From NCBI GenBank assembly GCA_000469685.2, contig LS997566.1:45743442-45807441 (forward strand): DNA of 64,000 nucleotides, written 5' to 3'. The position numbers and the translations under genes are program-made. The notes under the pieces are model-generated. The model was not told the DNA's origin. It did no database searches and saw only the letters and a list, made by a program, of their open reading frames with translations. This stretch comes from Haemonchus contortus (taxonomy: Eukaryota; Nematoda; Chromadorea; Rhabditida; Trichostrongylidae). Below, in pieces: positions 48,051-61,410 of this stretch (position 1 is its first letter; every line of letters begins with the position of its first letter).

Positions 48051-51000
48051 AGATAGTTTTCAGTAGAACAATCCTCCAGAGCATTAATTACCTTTGTATG
48101 ATACTTCGCGGTCCACCAATTTTGTTTTCAACTGCCTATGCGATACCATAGCAACCCACAGGAGCCCTTAAAAACTTGTATTTGAATTACTATTACCGTG
48201 AAAGCTACGCAGGTTTCTAATGGAATAATGCAATTGTACGTGATGCTGAAGGCTAGCAGTTTTCCACGTGTTTTCCAATATCTCGTAGCACTTTTTCTGA
48301 GGTCTATTGATGACTTCCATTTTGTAATGGGAATTTCAAGTCCTAAACCGTCTCCAATTAGGCGTCTACGTCTCGCTGATCCTAGTGGACTCGTTTTTTC
48401 TCTTTTTCATCATTTACTTGTCATTGAGAGTAATCTAACGTCATCATTAGCTAGTTTTCATGCCGTCAGTCTTCCCAATTCTTAGTCTCGTGTGATTCAA
48501 TGGAAGCCTTTCGAAGATGTCCTTCTTCTTCTTCAAACACCTCTGGGTGTCTTTTACGGGGTTACTATGTGCATATCCCTTGGATTGTCGGTCTTTTTGC
48601 CCTCTTAGAGCTTTGGTTTTGGCTTAGAAATCTAGCCTTCACCCCCTCACCTTATCAAGCAGCTTGAATTTCGGAGAGGCCGCTAAGCCTCTGTCAATTC
48701 CTAAAGGCTCCTAATTGATATGTTGATTCGGTTCCTAAGCGGAACAGAAAAGGATTATAGTTTGTTGGAATGAACGTCGAAAGAGGCTTATTTTCTTTTT
48801 TCCCTCGTATGGAATCCAAAACATGCGTAGCAGCCCACTGGTTAATAGGGATAATGACAACTCTTTGGATGGGAGGAGAAACGGTATCGTGCTCCATCGA
48901 TGTTGAACCGAAGACCTCCATCATCAGCCCAAGCGTAGGCTGAATTCCTCTTGTGTGGTCGGCTGGTTTTAGATCCCATAGCAATACTTCACCTGTGCCC
49001 TAGTATCACGTCAACGAATACCTCATTATACTACTTCACAGCTGCTTCAGCTATTTGTCCCGTCATCATGCATAGATTGGTTTTTGGATTCTGAACCTTT
49101 CATGATGCTCTTACTCTAGCCAGTGAGCTATGGTAACTTCCTGTTATTCTTCAGAAGTAATCTACGTGCCATTGCCAATAAAAGGAGGGAGTACTTTACT
49201 GTTCGCTTAACCATTGTAGTCCACCTACAACCACTCAAACATCGTGAACAATTCAGTCAGTTTATCGCAACATTTTCTCTCGAAGGGTCTCGAAGAATAC
49301 ATTTTTGTACTTGGAATTCCATATAAAGGTGTCAACATTGTCTGTCCGCTAGGATTATCCGTAGATCGGACATACTTGCTCTTTTCTATCGAATAGGCCT
49401 GCTGTGTGTAGACCTAGCCACCTAAGTAAAGGTGATTACTTGTTTGTTTTGCTGTGGTGTGCTGTGCCTTGGACTTTCATCAGAACCGCAATGGCAGCCT
49501 AATGCGAATTTGTCCCCAACAATGAAATGCAATGCACAATCTAGGGCTCTAACTACCAGAATGGGCGAGTCCTGGAATATAGCAGAACCCTTCATTAATA
49601 GATTCCCCGGTCAGGCAGTACTACTACATACCAGCCTGACATTATTCCGAGAGCTAGTGGTTGTCGCACTTCTCCCCGAAGTACAACAGCCATAGCGACA
49701 GGGAAAATGAGTAGGGAAATTGGATAGTACCTGAAGTACGATGACTAATACCTGGTTAATATCTGAAGTGCGATACTTAATGATGTCTTTAGGTTTATTG
49801 CACTGCATTTTACTATAAGGGCTCAAAAAACAGTCTCTTACCGTACCCAGACGAGAATGGAGTGGTACCCGTGCTCTTTTGCACTGCTGTAATTAGAAAT
49901 TACTTGATGAGAATGGAATTGAGGTGCGACGTCATATCGTTGGAAGTCTGTAATTTGTAAGGAATTTCTTACGCAGCTGTTGTGTGACGCATTCTCGTGC
50001 GAGGAACTGCCAATTACCTTGCCGATTTCCCTGTGTTCACACCAATAATTGTTTTACACAGTTTTCTGAGATTAAAAGGAGCGAAGCTCACGGAGCCTCA
50101 CCTCATAGTTCTTTCATTCAGTGCAGGGCCATAAAACGGTCATGTTCACTGTTATATATGAGCCATATGTGTCTTCCTTCAAGTTCGACACCAAAAACCT
50201 GTTGATGTTTGTTGTATGCTCGGCAAATGTTTAGCTTTTACGGGATTGTTTTCGTATTTCAATGAAACACTTTTGTTTACTATACCGTATGTATAGAAGG
50301 AAATTAAGGAAATTGACGTCAATTCGGGGCTTGAACTTCGGGGCGTCTACTTTTCTCACTAGCAATCAGCATTCCTTTCATCGTATAGGGTTTTTTATGA
50401 AAACAAAATCCATATTCAATCAAAGCATTCACTTCTTTTGCTGTAATTGCTGCATATTACTAAGAACTGTTTCTAACCATGAATCCGCTAGGACAGAGCG
50501 ATTATCGTAATCCAATGTTTCTCAGGACGTTCATCCGTTGTCCCGACAGTCATTGATTTGTGCCAGCTGACTACAGGACACCTCCAATTGTCCCTGTCGC
50601 GAGCTGATATATTTAGTGGGCTTTCACTGCTTGGGAGTAGCGAAGCGAATTACTTTTTTGCTAGAAACTTCTGGTTTTCTACACTTTGCACACAGCGTTT
50701 TTAGATTTTCCTTCACTGCGGCTGAGGACCCTAGAAGCAGAACCTTCTAGAAAGTCAGGTTTTTTTTCAACGAAAAGATTAAAAGAAGATTATTTTGGGC
50801 AGTTCTCTTCGAAGTTCGATCGTTTGGAAAAAACGTTTGAACTTACCTTCATTCGTTACTGCTCCGTTTTGAATGTTTACTGTAATAGCAACGATATCCA
50901 CATTTCTCGGTGGGTTCTTAAGCATCAGCCCTTTCTGTCCCTCTTTTGTTATAAGACTGACGTCCCGAAATTATGGCTCTACAAAATTGAGTGACTGAAG

Positions 51001-51920
51001 AAAGCAGTTCAAATCCGTGGGAGATGAATTCCTTTTAATGCGAAATCCCCAGTGTCATTACTCGTGCTTGTGCTTAGCTTTTGATCTGCTTGCTTACTGA
51101 TGCTCATTCGTTTATTTACTGCATCCTCTATGGGTTTACGTAAAAGAAGCTGTACGTCAGCTACTTGCCTTGATCCTCATATGTACATAGGTTTTCGAGG
51201 TTTTACTGTTGCTTGAGTGGGACGGGAATGAGTCAATGACTCAGGCCAACAACGTTCGAATTTTTGCCTTAATAGACTACTTACTGCACCTCTGAGCTTC
51301 TGAGTTATTCCTTCCAAGGCCTAACCCCAACGTGGAACGCCTTGAATCAGATTCTTTTAGGCCTGACCATTCATATCCAAACCAGATAACGTCCTGTTTA
51401 CATTGAAGTCCTACCTGAAATCCTATGCGGATTTGTTTTGCAAAAAAGAAAAGTCAACACAGAGAACTCCCAAATCAGTCGTTGGCTGATTAGTCGGATG
51501 TCAGCTCAGTTTCTGAAAAGCATAATAAGAGAAGATTCGTTCAGTGATTCATTCCAAAAAAATTCTCGTGATACTTATGCTTTGAGGAAATGAATAAGGG
51601 GTAATACTTGATTCCCGACGATGACGTCCCTTCGTGTCTCTTTTCGAATAATAACAAAAAAATCACCTGTCGACGATAATGAGGCCTTTGGTTGTCGTCA
51701 AAATGTTTTCAGACTTTCTGACGATGTTTTTGCATGTTTTCAGTAGCAATTACTAATTTGCAAAACTGTTACGATAAACAATTCGAGTAAGTGTGGTATT
51801 ACGCAATTGTCTTGGCATTACTGCCGTCTGTGAATCACTTCTGTACTGCTTCTGGTTATTCAGCGATTGTGATGCAACCCATTCTGAGCGCTTCATTCTT
51901 CAGAACACCATTTTGATCAA
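48051..51920. other. Region with one coding-like minus frame
   Basis: The minus frame 48694-48991, after acceptor GGGCACAG, encodes EVLLWDLKPADHTRGIQPTL, then GLMMEVFGSTSMEHDTVSPP and ends YQLGAFRN with a stop. The codons look real but the family is not recognised. Other short frames are not supported. Confidence 0.3.
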
Positions 51921-52324
51921 AGGTGGCATTGGATTCTGTTCATGAGATTCATCGTCACTTAGAACGAATTCTTTTTTCCTCTCTCCTTTCCCAATTTAAT
52001 CAGATTATCAAATGGGGTGACAGGTGGGAGAGAATTCTTATCCCTTCACTTGAAAAACTTTCGACGACCCTTTCAAAGTTCAGTGGCTACAGTATTGATA
52101 TGACTTTCACACTCTACTATCACCTATCGCGACCTGTACAGCGAGCATTCCAAATATTTCTCGAGAAATCCCGGAATGGCAATTCTATCAATCCTATCAT
52201 TCCGTTCTTTAGAGTCTTATCAAACGGCACTCTTGGTTTTTTGAGAGGTTTCCGTCCCATACGTGAGAGGTGGCGTTCTCCGTGCATTGGTGACCACGTG
52301 GTAGTAGGGTCACATCTATGTTAA
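51921..52324 (+). CDS. 133-codon open frame, unknown, possibly repeat-derived
   Basis: This is one of the longest open frames in the window. It begins after AAAG with GTG rather than ATG and encodes ALDSVHEIHRHLERILFSSL, IIKWGDRWERILIPSLEKLS and ends GDHVVVGSHLC. There is no known domain, the putative acceptor is poor, and the 3' half has the look of dispersed hookworm repeat sequence. It could be an exon or chance. Confidence 0.22.
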
Positions 52325-53260
52325 AGTCCTGGGATTCTGGTGGTCGGTTTGTAGTATTGTACTACGAAGAATAAACAAACTAAAAATCAAAAAGCCTCAA
52401 AATAAAGTAAAAGATTGTCAAACTGGAACTTGGCCATCGCAGTCGTTCATTATCTTTTCGTTAGAGGTCACTGCTTGAGATCACTGCTTTATGCAGGAAG
52501 GAAGGAAACATGCGGGAGACCGTTTCAGAGGGAGTGTATTCTGGTTAGGGGGAATGTTCTAGAAGGGAGTCATTTAGGGTTCATTTGAGTCTGGAATTGT
52601 CACTTGTATTGTGAAGCATTTGTACCCGTAGTGCATTGAACTTCGAGAAAGTTCCATCATGTCGCACTCACAGGCGGAGAGAAGCGCTTAAGATGAGAAG
52701 AGGACTATATTCATCAAGTACAACTAGCTCAGTGAGGCTCCATTGCACTAAACTCGGTTCAAAGAAGTTTCAAGCTCTTAGAATTGTGAAGAAGTCTGTC
52801 CTCAGACATTTATTCTAGACCCAGAAATGACGTGAGTTTCCTATATTTTAGTAGTCCCCTTAGTGACTGATTTTTGTAAATAAGAAAAGTCCATGAACAA
52901 AAAGATGCCCTAGTTGTTTCAATCAGTTTTGCGCCTATTGGAAAACTGCTCAAGCGATTCATAACATTCTTTTCCGCCTTAATTGAATGTGGCTGTTTAC
53001 ATAGGGATAAAAAGCCGAACAAATCATTAGCGAGAGGAAAGTAGACATTAAGCAGGGGGTGTACTGTATTGTGTCTGGGTATTGTGTTCCCTTGATAATT
53101 GTTTCATCAAAACTTTTCCCTTCTGTGAATGTCAATTCGTTTTTAACTATGAGAAATTATGATCATTCTCTTGACATTCATCTTTTCCCCAGAAGTATCT
53201 TTTACCCAAAATAAATAAGTCTTTTCATGTCAATTATAACATTTGGCTCATATACAGATG
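52325..53260. other. Intergenic DNA
   Basis: No gene, RNA or repeat structure is supported. Confidence 0.4.
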
Positions 53261-53410
53261 GGACGGTTGTGGTAGTGTAGTGGCAAGTTATGCACGCATG
53301 GTCTAGGGATTGGTTAGCGGATCGATATCCGTTCAGCCAAACAAGCCTCCCGGCTCTCCACGGTCTTCATTGACACCGTTCTTATCTGAGAGGATTGAAG
53401 CATCGGCTTG
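53261..53410 (+). repeat. tRNA-like SINE copy
   Basis: GGACGGTTGTGGTAGTGTAG with TGGCAAGTTATGCACGCATG forms the A-box side, and GGTTAGCGGATCGATATCCG the B-box side. It is followed by a body AAACAAGCCTCCCGGCTCTC that matches the complement of the body of the reverse copy at 62935-63053. It is a diverged member of the tRNA-like family. Confidence 0.6.
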
Positions 53411-53456
53411 TACAACGGCTAGCCATCGTGAATCATTTTATATGCCAAACGCACAT

Positions 53457-53837
53457 TCATGGAAAATATCCAGGTTCCAGGAATGGCTTCAAAAGTAAAA
53501 GCATCAACTTTGGCTCAAAAGGTTCCTTTGGTTCGTTAAGTAGAAAAACTTGGTAATTGAGCTTCCTCAAAATTCTAATTGAATGTCGTTTGCGATGCTC
53601 ATAAATAACGTGGGCCCGATGATTATAGGGCACTGACTCTAACGTCACCAGGAACTGAAAAAGACGTGATGCTGCTAATTGGGCTTTTGTTCTCAAAATC
53701 TTCTTCACACTGAGCCAAATAGTGGAAATGAACGTCAGGATTCGATTTGACGTATGTGGCATATACAATGAGTTACGAGGAATACGTGACTCACCTTCTT
53801 TTGTGGCTTCCGTTTCAGTAGTTTCTTTGCTTTTCAT
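53457..53837 (-). CDS. Possible minus-strand gene start, unknown protein
   Basis: ATG at 53837 begins MKSKETTETEATKE and reaches a consensus donor (GAAG|GTGAGT). A segment in phase from about 53645 (after GACGTTAG) encodes SVPYNHRAHVIYEHRKRHSI and RILRKLNYQ. Alternatively the whole 126-codon frame is read through without an intron and ends LLKPFLEPGYFP. Neither version matches a known family and the internal acceptor is weak. Confidence 0.25.
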   Translation of the reverse strand: MKSKETTETEATKEGESRIPRNSLYMPHTSNRILTFISTIWLSVKKILRTKAQLAASRLFQFLVTLESVPYNHRAHVIYEHRKRHSIRILRKLNYQVFLLNEPKEPFEPKLMLLLLKPFLEPGYFP

Positions 53838-54510
53838 AAAAATTCGAGATCATTGGGACTGAACAGCGAAGACGTGAATAGCATGGCTACGTAAGCGTGT
53901 GAACAGTCTCCTCCACTAGTTCCTCCTTATTCATGCTAATTATTTGGCCGTTGACTAGGAATTGTTGGTTTCGCACGATTACTCCAAACATCAGCGATCA
54001 ACTTATTTCTTTTGCATCTTTACCTCAGTATACGTCTACGGGAGCCTCTCACGATCGGATTTTGTTCAACTTCCTTTCCTTTTTCAGTTATTCAACTCCG
54101 GCTTAGTTTCCGTTAAGGTTTAATTTTGTGCTTGTTGAGAAGAAAGCAATTTCAAATTCGGTCAATCTTTTTTTCCTCTATCACGTTGCTCTTCTACTAA
54201 TGTTCAGAAGGTCCGTTGTTATTTTGACTACGAACCTCTTAATATTTATCGTTGCATAGTTAAGAGAGAAATCATAACGGTGAGAGGTAGGTATTGATTT
54301 TTGATCAACGCAGCGCCCGTTGAATGAGTTAATGAGTTCCCTTCGTTCGTCATCTTTACCGATCATCTTCTTTGAACTCGACAATTACCTTCGTTCTAAT
54401 TTGTTTACCTTTCATACGTACGCGTACGTCAATCCTTTCATTTTCAATTTCCGTATTTAATTCGGTCGTATGTATGAGTGAGCATCAACAAATAGATAAA
54501 TCGTATTCAT

Positions 54511-54517
54511 TTTTCAG
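54511..54517 (+). promoter_or_regulatory. Probable spliced-leader trans-splice acceptor
   Basis: TTTTCAG ends exactly at the ATG of the PPPPY membrane-protein gene. In nematodes this position is typical of spliced-leader addition, with no 5' UTR beyond the leader. An upstream cis-spliced 5' UTR exon is the alternative. Confidence 0.5.
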
Positions 54518-55273
54518 ATGTCCTATGACAGTACGCTTGTTGGTGTTGGCATTGTTATAGTGGTAGCGCTTCTGGCAGTACTTTTCAAACGAATGTAAGT
54601 TCGAACTGATATCATTTATTCGTTATACGGTAGTCGACGTATTGATTGAAAAGCTAGAATTGGCGTTTTTCAGAAAGAAGTATAAACATGAACAAGCTTT
54701 ATTTCGGCAATCACAAATGGGCTATCCGAATCCACCTCCTCTACGAAGTATGTTATGCCTTACTTCTTTTCGATTCAATCAACAACTTTTTTGTATTTTT
54801 GAATGTAAACAACTTCAGTTTCATCGAATAAACATCATTAATCCAGGTCCAATTCCCAACGAGCCCTATCCTATTCTTCATTTACCAAACTATGCCAATT
54901 CTGGAAGTATGCGAGATACTGTAATCACCATTGATGGTAAGTTCTACACTTTTTTGTTGTAAAAACATAATGAAATAATTATAAGTCTTTCAAAAAGCGG
55001 TTTTTGTTTGCCCAGAAATTTTTTTGAGTAAACAAAATTTTACAACTACCTTATTAGTAGCCAATTTTTTTTCAAGGTACATTTTTTTCGTAGATTGGTC
55101 ATAGTGATGGAGGAAGTATAAAGGGCCTTACTATTCTTGCTTGTTCAGGTAACCTTCAACGGCAATACGAGTTTTATGAGAATATACCTGTACCACATCA
55201 AGTCTTTTCACCGCGACACTACGAGCCACCGCCACCGTATCCAGGCGAAAGTAACAAATCGACAAACATCTAA
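54518..55273 (+). CDS. Small single-pass membrane protein with PPPPY tail
   Basis: Exons 54518..54594, 54674..54747, 54847..54936 and 55149..55273 have canonical GTAAG or GTATG donors and TTTCAG/CCAG/TTCAG acceptors. Phases 2, 1 and 1 all match and give 121 residues. Residues 8-22 (VGVGIVIVVALLAVL) are a membrane helix after a seven-residue N terminus, followed at once by FKRIKKYKHEQ. The positive-inside rule therefore places the long C-terminal part in the cytosol. That part is rich in Pro and Tyr: MGYPNPPPLRSPIPNEPYPI, SMRDTVITIDGN and finally HYEPPPPYPGESN. PPPPY is a PPxY motif that binds WW domains of NEDD4-type ubiquitin ligases or YAP-like proteins. I do not know a named orthologue. 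The structure is well supported; the role is inferred. Confidence 0.75.
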
Positions 55274-56004
55274 ATTATGCCGTCATGCGTGCCTCAAATC
55301 ACCAGAAGCCAACCGTTGGCTTCCAATTACCTCATGACGTCTTCGCATTCCTGTGCTGGACAATTATTCTGCTCATTTTGTCTTCTATAGCATAAGTGTA
55401 TGTATCAATGCAATGTGTGTCGCCTATGTGCTCAATGATCCTCCAGATTCCATGCTGCAGGAAAATATACTGTAGTTATCGATTAGCTGCATCAGAATCT
55501 TCTGGATCTCATTTCACGTATAAGATTTTCACGGGTCCAATCCGCGTGGTATATGTTTCTCTTCCGATGGCAAAGTTTAGGTGTCATTTCGGTCAGAATG
55601 GCTTTCACGACCGGACGTTTCGTCAGTCTGTTCTGATTGACGAACAAATAACGTATTGGAATTATGTAGATAATGTATAGAGTTTAATAAAAATTTGAAT
55701 AATACTATGTTCTGTTCTGCATGGCCACGATAAATGCACAGTAGCCAATCCGATAATTACGACGGTTATTTGCTTCAACTCACATAAGCTGAGTAATGTA
55801 TCACACAGGAGCACCACAAAAGTTATTTCATAGATCGCGAGTTCGGGATTCGTCTCCGATTTGTGTCATTTGCGAATGTTTTTATTGGCAGGTCACCTTT
55901 CGTTACGTCAGAGAAATTAGCAAACCGTTCACTGGAAAAATAGGAGGATGGATGATGGGGTGGCCAGCCGATTCACAAGCCTGTGCTTTTATCTTAACGG
56001 TCTG
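55274..56004. other. 3' region of the PPPPY gene
   Basis: AATAAA at 55686-55691 is the first good poly(A) signal and would give a 3' UTR of about 430 bases. A 94-codon frame at 55396-55680 ends just before it but has no known domain; I take it as UTR. Confidence 0.4.
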
Positions 56005-56100
56005 GGGCTGATCGAGAAGGAATGGAAGGTTTGATTGGCCCGGGCAATTATTGATCCGGGACTCGTTTCCCGAACCATGCGAGGGAATGGTGCCCTATTT
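56005..56100 (-). repeat. tRNA-like SINE copy
   Basis: The plus strand reads GGAATGGAAGGTTTGATTGG, CCCGGGCAATTATTGATCCG and GAACCATGCGAGGGAATGGT, collinear with the reverse copies at 62935 and 14910. Confidence 0.55.
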
Positions 56101-59100
56101 CCTTGTAAATCACTTTCGGATAGACCATTCAATATTATGAATTGAATAGCACGACTACTGGTTGGTACTCATGTCTATAAATATGTAGTTTCATCGAGAT
56201 CGTCATACTTGGATGATTTCGCTGGCATTCAGATGTATAGTATTGAATACCTGTCACACTACATAATAACAGTTCATATTCTTACAGCTTACTATTACTG
56301 CTCTTCCTTTTTAACTACTATCTTCTTTTAAGTCCTATGAGAACCTATGAAAAAGGTCGCAAATAAGGTTCCCTCTTTCCGCGGCGAACAATCTTTCTTG
56401 CGGTGAACCTCTACGAGGTCTGGCTACTCACCGATAAGTTGTCCCATCTGGTATTCCCAGGGTGCGCCTGGGCTTATTTTACGCAGTCTATGTTCTAAAC
56501 TAATCACTGTAAGTTTCTATCCCAATATATTTGACTGTAGAATGGCATTATTTAGGCATCTGTATCTATAATTCTACACAGAACCCTCTATCGACCAACC
56601 GGTATTTATTGTAGAGGGATCGTAAAAATGAAAAAAAGCTGGGTATCGATCCGTCAGGGAAGAGCTCGAAGCGGAGATTATGAATACAAATGGTGTTCAT
56701 TCTTTTTCACACCATTTTTTTTCAAAATTTTGCATTTGGTAAAAGAATACCAGATTCGATATCGGTGTTAAGAGTTCTACCTGTACACACCAAAATCTTA
56801 ATTAATTGTTGAAAACAGTTACTTAGTGGTCTTCGGGTCTCCTCACTCGGTGTGTAGGATAAGATTTCTTGACCTAGGAATCGCTGCTGAGGAGAAGGTT
56901 AGCCGTAACGAAATCGAGGGTCTGGCACAAAAAAAATAAGGGGGATACTGAAGAGCGCTCAGACGGCCCCATTACGCCAGAATTGAAATAGTCTTTGAAG
57001 AAGCGTCCAGAAAAGGATGTGTGTCTGACTTTGATTATCGAGCAATTCGGGAGACAGGCAGTAGAATCGGTTCTGTGTACTCGATTCGCCGCGCGCGGCT
57101 GTCGCGAACCATTTGCTTCGCCATTAATACAGCTCTGGCGTCCTTCATACTGGTCAATCGATATGCGATTTTAAGCACTATTCTACCGTTGGTTCTTTTG
57201 TTGCTGTATATCTTATAAGCTGCATTCTGCTACATTCCTTCGCGCGCGGCGTCCCACTCGCCGCGACGCGACAATTTCGATTCGACTGCACCACACCCGA
57301 ACAATTCCCTAAGTTGTTCGAACCGCGGACGTTGTGGAGTTCCGCAGTCATCTGTCGAATGTTACAGTTTCGAATCTTGTTAGTCATCTATTTGTTATGT
57401 TTGCGTATCTGAAAACGACATTTTGTTTAGAGAATTAAATTCCCAATCCGGAGGTTCGTCGTAGGCCGATAATCTCGCACCTGCTTATGCAGCTGCACCT
57501 AGAGGAGCCTGAAGGTGATCCCAGTTATTCGATCGGAAAATTGTCCCAGAGGAAAAAAACACTAGAATTTCGTTTCATACAAGTCACGCAAGGAATGCGA
57601 ACTTCATCCAAATTGAAGTTATGTCAATCGAGGCCCCTCAAAGCTTCTGTATAAGGAAACCCCTCCCGGTCTAACTGGCATCGCAAAGATGGAAAGAACA
57701 CAAGTTAGAATCCATAAGCATTTTACGCTTTGCCGGTGTACTATCGCGGAATAGCGCCCTCTAGGAGAAAGCTGACTGGGTGCTCGTGACATAGTTGCGA
57801 GTCGGAGAAGAATACTTTTTCTTTCGGTTCACGATGAAAGATCAGTCGGGTTTTCTGGAGTCTCTGCCATGAATCTTTCATCAATGCTAGAAGGTTGAGA
57901 TATGCATATCAAATCATATCTCATATCTTCAATATCAAAAACATTCCCCCGCCCTGTCCTCCTTCTCCCTTCGATCACTGGTACATGGAGCGTCAGAACC
58001 GCTCCTGTCCATCGACACGGAAAACACAGTTCTCAATAAGAAAAGGAAAGAGCATTGTAATGAAAGCAGCGAACCGCAAATGACGATATACCACAGCGTG
58101 AAGTGACTGTCATTTCAGTACAACTTCGAATACATGGTCTGGGCTGACATTGTCCCAAGCCAAAGGTGCTAGCTCTGGGATTCGCAGTAGGAGCGGAGTG
58201 CATGACGAATGAAGCCGTTTGGAAGCGAGTGATTCGTCCATATATTAGAATAGCCTTGAAGGAACATCTAGAAAAGATGTGTGTTGTTTCGATTATCTAC
58301 TATTCTCCTAGTATGTACGCTCCACAAAGAACCTGATAAAGGGAGCTCCACGAGGGGTGCTTCCATTGCCTTCTGTGGATTTCAAAACTGGGAATTCCTG
58401 AAATACCAAAAAACCCATTTGACAAAAGAATACCATATTTGAGTTCAGCTTCGAGAGTTCTACCTATACAGTCAAAATCATTTTTAAAATTTCAAAAATG
58501 TTTTTTCTTGATCTTCAGATCTTCTTACTTGTGGTTTAAGATTAGCTTTCTTGATCTAGAGGAATCCCGATGGTTTGGAAAAGAATCGCCGTTAAGAAAT
58601 CGAGGGACTGGCAAAAAAAATAAGACACAGTGGATAGTGAAGAGGGCGCAGACAGCCGTAGATGAGCCGGCAAAACGAGGGGTCGACACCATCGACTGGA
58701 GATCAAAACGGGCGATCGCAATGCATAAAGATGGAAAAATGAAGATCAGGTGAAAAAATCACACATGATTTTTCATACAATTTGTACAGATTCCAACAGA
58801 GCTCCCCATACTGATTCTGAATATGTAAGTCTTTTTTGAGCCGAGTCTTTTTCTCGCCCGAGTCATGGAAGAGATTGAGGCGAGTTTCGCCAAGCTGAGA
58901 GCCTGAGAGCCTTTTACGCTAAAAGCCCAGTATTTCCCTATGCTGATACCAAATGGGTACAGATCACTCCCTCTCATAGTTCGATTTCAACAACAAAAGC
59001 AACCAGATGTTGAGATCTCAGACATAAATTGTATGTGATCGAATAAAGACCTTAATAGCAATCACAGTATGGAACTTGTTCGCCGAATCGCCAATTTGTA

Positions 59101-61376
59101 CAGCCATAATTTCAGGGGAAAAAGGAACATTAACTATAATCATGATGGGTGGTGTGTTCCCTGGAGGCTTCACAGTTACGAAGATGACACATGCGACTGT
59201 TTCTGAATCCTTCTTGAAAGAATGTCTTGGCAGTGTCAAGTAGCGAACGAAGGATTTGACTTTGAATGGTCTTGTGGGTTTCCTCCCACCATTGGAATCA
59301 TTCAGTCAGTGTGTTTGGTATGGGAGAGCCGCTGGTCCGACTGATATGTTTATACTCGTGCTGGCATGGTAGTAACCTCTTGGCACCGTGTAGTATTAAT
59401 TGCACCTTGTTGGTACCTATCTATCCAGTTGATTTTTCCCCATATTCTCGGAATCTGCTTATGGCACCACTATCAGGTGTTTAAAAAATTACCCCTCCAC
59501 CGTTTTTCCACAATCATGCTGTAGGAAATTATGTTTATTACAAACGTGTCTGAAGCCTACTCATCTGCCGCATATCCTTGACAAGACTCCTACCTACCAA
59601 GCCAATCTATCTCACTCGTTATCTTGAAGTTAATTGATAATCCGCCATTCGCTTGCTTTTGTCATAGAGAGTCCACTACCTGTCTGCTATAAGGCAAGAT
59701 TTTGTTAGGTGCTAAGGAGATATATAACTTAATGTGATTTTGACCTTTGCACCGAGACAAGTGGCCAAAAATCCTTTCAAATGTTATAGATAATATTGGA
59801 CAGTCTGCTATACAAAAAGCCTTTGTAATGCTGTCAATGAAGGCAGTTTAGGACATATACACTATCTTTCTTCAGGCAGCAGTGGTAATGTGGCGTCTTT
59901 ATTAACAATGTATTCTGTCAATCCGAAAACTCCCACATCATCGATTCAGACTTTTTATCTTTTTTTTGGGGTTGCCTTTTTTCAGATCCAGTTTATCTCA
60001 TTCGTTTTGAAGCCTTCGACTGGAGAGTAAGGGCAGAGTCATTATATCAGACTCAAAGGATTGTGTTTGCTAGTGGTTGAATTAGTAAGCGGCACTCACA
60101 GTTGCTTTTTGCCAACTTCCACTTCAATCAGGGCCGTGGTCCAGCTCATCATCCGCCTCGGTATCAGTCCTGTGTGAGAAGCCAGAAGTGCTCGTTCTCT
60201 CAGAAACACTTGCTACATTATCAGAACAATCGCTATGAATGATTCAGTTCCAGATAGGGTAGGCCCGGCAGTCTCATTCCTCTTTTCGATAGAAACCCCT
60301 GAATAAGTACAGCCATACCCACTCTCGATTAATTGTTTGTCAGCCGATCTACAGCGGATCTCAAAACCGGTCACGGGCGGTACAATACGAGAGCAATTTA
60401 TTGTTTCCAATCCTTTTTTCTTGAATCATTTGCCCACTTTATTGCCTCTATAGTCTCGCGATTTGCCTATCATCCATCAAAATCACCCATTTCGTTTTAT
60501 CACGAACTGTTTTGTTCTATAATACTGATATTTTCAATCTTTAAAATTTTCCATAATATACTTGCCCATTCGAAGTACCATCTCAAGCAGTCCGTGCTAT
60601 CATTTTATCGCAAGAGGTTCATGTCTGTTCCCAGGGAGCATTGATCAAATCTGTTCTCGGAAAGATCTCTTTCGGGAGGCGATGGGCTGGGTCGTTACTG
60701 AATGTCAAAAGAGCAATTATATGTTTTAATAATTGTTGTGTAGTGACTGATGGCGCAATATCGTACGAGAATGGTTGGATAATGGATTGATACTCACCCA
60801 GGCCACCTTACTCTTCCATATCTGGAGTGTCGGTCAGTATCTGAAAGACTCGTCTAAGATGATAGAAACACTGACTTGTACATCAGCTGGCTACCGCAAG
60901 CCATTCTTTAGGCCGCATAGGCATTCAAGCAGCCACTACAATCTTGATTGTACAAAAAGGGGGCGCATCCCGTGAATTGGATTTGTGCTATTCAAATTTA
61001 TAGCCAATCAAATGAATGACGTTCACACTAGGGGTTTTTTAGGGTCCAAAGTACGATAGTAATGCGCCTCTTTATATCCCTGAAGTGCGCTGCCCTCATT
61101 GCTGCTCTGCAATTATCCACCTCTTCAGAGAACGAATCCAGATTTGCGCCACCCAGTTTTAGAAGTTGCTTCAGCTACGTATACAAAAAGTTCACCCCAT
61201 TAGGTACTCACAGTATCATAAGCAGTCGAAGTTATTTAGAAATTATATTATAATAATTAATATATATGCTTTTATATTATTATATTATTATTATACTATA
61301 ATTATGATTATTGTGATTATATTAAATTATGGACTGAAAAGTACAAAGGATTAGGCGTTTAACTTGCGAGATCCCA
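56101..61376. other. Repeat-rich region without a supported gene
   Basis: Two pairs of diverged direct repeats are seen. Block B is AAAAGAATACCAGATT at about 56742 and AAAAGAATACCATATT at about 58425, both followed by GAGTTCTACCT and GAAATCGAGGG. Block A is AGAAAAGGATGTGTGT at about 57009 and AGAAAAGATGTGTGTT at about 58269. CGCGCGCGG and CGCGACGCG clusters occur at 57090-57270. A coding-like minus frame 59018-59239 encodes VACVIFVTVKPPGNTPPIMI and ends FIRSHTIYV, without a partner. A signal-peptide-like plus frame starts at 61062 (MRLFISLKCAALIAALQLST) and reaches a possible donor GTATAC at about 61179; its next exon was not found. 61240-61335 is an extremely AT-rich tract. Confidence 0.4.
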
Positions 61377-61382
61377 TTTATT
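61377..61382 (-). terminator. Poly(A) signal (minus strand)
   Basis: TTTATT on the plus strand is AATAAA on the minus strand, 28 bases beyond the stop of the minus-strand exon at 61411. Confidence 0.55.
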
Positions 61383-61410
61383 TCATTCATGCCGCTCTAA
61401 GCTAGTCGTG

